Shown piece by piece: positions 62,901 through 64,000 of a stretch of 64,000 nucleotides of DNA. This DNA is from Thiomonas sp. FB-6 (GTDB lineage Bacteria; Pseudomonadota; Gammaproteobacteria; Burkholderiales; Burkholderiaceae_C), in NCBI RefSeq assembly GCF_000377645.1, contig NZ_KB898471.1, positions 381,084-445,083 on the forward strand, in the 5' to 3' direction. How positions within the stretch are numbered: the first letter of the stretch is position 1; the number at the start of each line of letters is the position of its first letter. Under the pieces are notes generated by a model. That model was not told the origin of the DNA. It ran no database searches and saw only the letters and a list, made by a program, of their open reading frames with translations. The position numbers were made by a program, and so were the translations under genes.

Positions 62901-63057
62901 CGTAGCCCAGTTCGCCGGCGCGGCGCACCAGTTCCTCGGGATGGCTGGCGCCGCGCAGGAAACTGAAATTGGACATGCAGCGCAGCGCCGCACAGGCCGG
63001 CCGCGGCGCGTGCGCGCCAGGCTCGCCGCCGCCCCCGGGAATCGCGTGCTCCCGCAT
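59923..63057 (-). CDS. dnaE2: Error-prone DNA polymerase DnaE2 (ImuC)
   Basis: Alpha-subunit-like C-family polymerase used in SOS mutagenesis and lesion bypass together with ImuA and ImuB. The 1044 residues from ATG 63057 start with a PHP domain (FSFLRGASHPEELVRRAGEL, DECSLAGVVRAHVAA). The palm active site PPDIDVDFEHERREEV lies at about residue 395, and FPESHAASFALLVYASAWIK marks the fingers. An OB-fold domain near the C-terminus includes GTTFVSLEDETGVVQVICW. DnaE1 (about 1160 residues) is excluded by the shorter length and by the imuB neighbour 13 bases upstream. Confidence 0.93.
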   Translation of the reverse strand: MREHAIPGGGGEPGAHAPRPACAALRCMSNFSFLRGASHPEELVRRAGELGYAALALTDECSLAGVVRAHVAAREAGVKLLLGSQFRLRLDGESEAVLVLLARQRADYAALCRFITGLRRASPKGSYRLELEALLRQPPGACLGVLCLPRRADDARLLGWAAALRDSLGDALRLGVELHRELDDARWLQRLRALSRRLGLELVACPDVQMHAASRQPLHDTLCAIRLGRDLAGCGVELQPNAERALQDLEQLGRRYPADLLEAGARLARECVFSLEELRYNYPREIVPPGLEADEHLRRRVLEGAQRRWPGGPDAAMRELIEHELALIAELGYAHYFLTVDDIVAFARSRGILCQGRGSAANSVVCWCLGVTEVDPARMQVLFERFISRERNEPPDIDVDFEHERREEVIQYLYAKYGRERAALTASVITYRPRSAIRDVGKALGFAPEVVERLARNVQWWDGREIAAERLFEAGLDPADLGVRQWMALVRALLGFPRHLSQHTGGFVLSGDPLHELVPVENAAMPGRTVIEWDKDDLDAMGMLKVDVLALGMLTAIRKSLDLIGAARGQPFAMQDIPAEDPATYDMLCAADSVGVFQVESRAQQGMLPRLRPRCFYDLVVEVAIVRPGPIQGGMVHPYLRRRQGLEPVHYPSSALRQALQRTLGVPVFQEQVMQISMLAAGFSAGQADGLRRAMAAWRRKGSLQVWRDRLVGGMVERGYDPAFAEQIYAQVQGFSEYGFPESHAASFALLVYASAWIKRHHPAQFLAALLNSQPMGFYTPSQLVQDARRHGVRVLPPDVRASAWDSSLEGGAVRLGLRLVRGLGREAARRIEAARADGPFTDAVDLARRAALAGGDMRLLAAADALRGLAGHRRQQVWQAAAVHALPPLLRGAAPAEPQLELAAPSEGEDVVFDYAATGLSLRRHPLALLRERLHPRWLRAQQLAALPDGSRARACGLVTLRQQPETARGTTFVSLEDETGVVQVICWKSLRERQRQVLLRARLLAVAGRWQSDGAVGSLLAERLFDLTPLLGELPTVSRDFH

Positions 63058-63070
63058 GCTTGCCGCTCCT

Positions 63071-64000
63071 TCAGAACACGCCGTGCAGGAACCACCGCGC
63101 GCGCGTTTCGCGCTCGCGGCTGCGAAACACCCACAGCAGTCCGGATCGCTCGTTCGCGGCCACCCAGTAGTCGCGCGCCACGTGATGCGTGCCGCCGGCC
63201 CCGTCGCGCTGCCACCAGCCGCCCTCGATGCGCTGGGGCCCCAGCAACAGCCGCAGCTCGCCCTGCCACAGCGGCTGCCCGCCGCGGCTGCGCAAGGGCA
63301 GCGGGCGCGGCAGCAGGAAGCTCGGCCGCGGCCCGGCGGCGCCAGCGGGCACCGCCGCAGCGGCCCGCGGGGCTTCGCCGAAGGCATGCCAGGCCTGCTG
63401 CCATTCGGGGCGATGGTCCGCCACCACGCTGCCCTGCAGCACCTTGCGCGGCCCCAGGCGCGCGGCCACGCGCTGCAGCGCCAGCACCAGTTCGCGCGCC
63501 GTGCCCGCATCCTGGGCCGAGGCCGCCGGCAGCAGGCTGGCGGTGACGCCGGCCAGGGGCTGCATGTCCTGCAATTCCAGTTCCAGCTCGATCACCGGAG
63601 CCGCCAGGCTCACATGCCCCAGGTGCTCGGCGAGCAGGCGCGCGAGCTGCTCGGTGCCGCGCAGCGGCAGCGCGGTGCGCACGGCCAGCTCGCCGCGGCC
63701 GTCGCCCAGGCGCGGCGTGTCGAAGCGCCAGCGCAGCAACAAGGCGGTGGCGCCGGCCTGGCGCGCGCCCAGCCAGCCTTCGAGTTGCAGCAACAAGCGG
63801 CGCGCGCCGAACAGCAGCGCCTGCGCGTCCTCCACCCGGGCCGGCAATTCCAGGCGAGCGCGAAAAGCCTGCGGCAGCGCGAACCAGGCATGCTGCTCGG
63901 CACGCAGGCCGTAGGCCTGGTCGAGCTGCTGCAGCAGTTGGGGGCCGCAGCGGCGCGCCAGGCCTTCGCGCGGCAGGCGCCGCAGATCCCCCAGGCAGCG
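63071..64000 (-). CDS. imuB: ImuB, Y-family polymerase-like protein, 3' part (runs off the window)
   Basis: Catalytically inactive Y-family relative that links ImuA, the beta clamp and DnaE2 in the mutasome. Only the C-terminal ~309 residues are in view; the frame is open to the last base of the window (first visible residues RCLGDLRRLPREGLARRCGP, in the little-finger approach). PARVEDAQALLFGARRLLLQ and LLGPQRIEGGWWQRDGAG match ImuB C-termini, as does the final ARDYWVAANERSGLLWVFRS. The polymerase acidic residues are outside the window. imuA would be expected further upstream. Confidence 0.9.
   Translation of the reverse strand, partial: RCLGDLRRLPREGLARRCGPQLLQQLDQAYGLRAEQHAWFALPQAFRARLELPARVEDAQALLFGARRLLLQLEGWLGARQAGATALLLRWRFDTPRLGDGRGELAVRTALPLRGTEQLARLLAEHLGHVSLAAPVIELELELQDMQPLAGVTASLLPAASAQDAGTARELVLALQRVAARLGPRKVLQGSVVADHRPEWQQAWHAFGEAPRAAAAVPAGAAGPRPSFLLPRPLPLRSRGGQPLWQGELRLLLGPQRIEGGWWQRDGAGGTHHVARDYWVAANERSGLLWVFRSRERETRARWFLHGVF

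Overview
The window is a high-GC stretch of bacterial chromosome, most likely from a betaproteobacterium of the order Burkholderiales. The evidence is the gene order kdsB-adk, an RpoD with a long Ala/Lys-rich N-terminal extension, grpE-dnaK-dnaJ behind a sigma-32 promoter, an RF2 gene with the +1 frameshift site, a fused isobutyryl-CoA mutase and an imuB-dnaE2 mutasome. Assignment below the order is not attempted.

Layout. Positions 1-19283 are mostly core genes on the + strand: kdsB, adk, dnaG, rpoD, a class III cyclase with an FHA domain, hemH, an ArnT-like glycosyltransferase, grpE, dnaK, dnaJ, prfB, pepN and a class I fbp. A tRNA-Thr(CGT) gene follows at 19345-19420.

Positions 19421-24360 look like a decayed genomic island inserted at the 3' end of that tRNA. 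The last 18 bases of the tRNA recur at 24343-24360, followed by a strong terminator that was probably the tRNA's own. The island holds remnants of a type I secretion operon (a frameshifted hlyD and a truncated tolC). These are split by an AT-richer insert coding for a secreted WD40-like protein and two tandem 98-residue paralogous membrane proteins. A higBA toxin-antitoxin module lies between two ~142-bp direct repeats, each carrying the tRNA-end sequence. A brnTA-like pair and an orphan hicB lie just beyond, so about 7 kb is accessory DNA. No integrase is visible.

Positions 26039-37635 hold an acyltransferase, the first steps of leucine catabolism (ivd and both subunits of a methylcrotonyl-CoA carboxylase-type enzyme, one minus-strand cluster), a divergent AraC-type regulator, the fused mutase icmF, and a translationally coupled BtuF-fold protein without a signal peptide. 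Positions 37670-42769 hold a LysR regulator divergent from ilvD, a Spy/CpxP-like periplasmic protein with Met-His-Gly repeats, and a di-heme peroxidase coupled to a secreted phosphoesterase (42769-44547).

Positions 44782-54938 hold two ketopantoate-reductase-like genes around an AEC permease, a CBS protein, an FMN-dependent hydroxyacid dehydrogenase, a thioesterase, a PAS-GGDEF cyclase, a nitroreductase and a UvrD-type helicase with a possible LexA box. From 54945 to the end, all genes are on the minus strand: a CoA ester lyase, a CoxE-like VWA protein and MoxR ATPase, a LysE/RhtB exporter, an acetylpolyamine amidohydrolase-like deacetylase, dnaE2 and the 3' part of imuB, which runs off the window.

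Several convergent gene pairs end inside GC-rich palindromes that contain both stop codons, which suggests shared bidirectional 3' ends.
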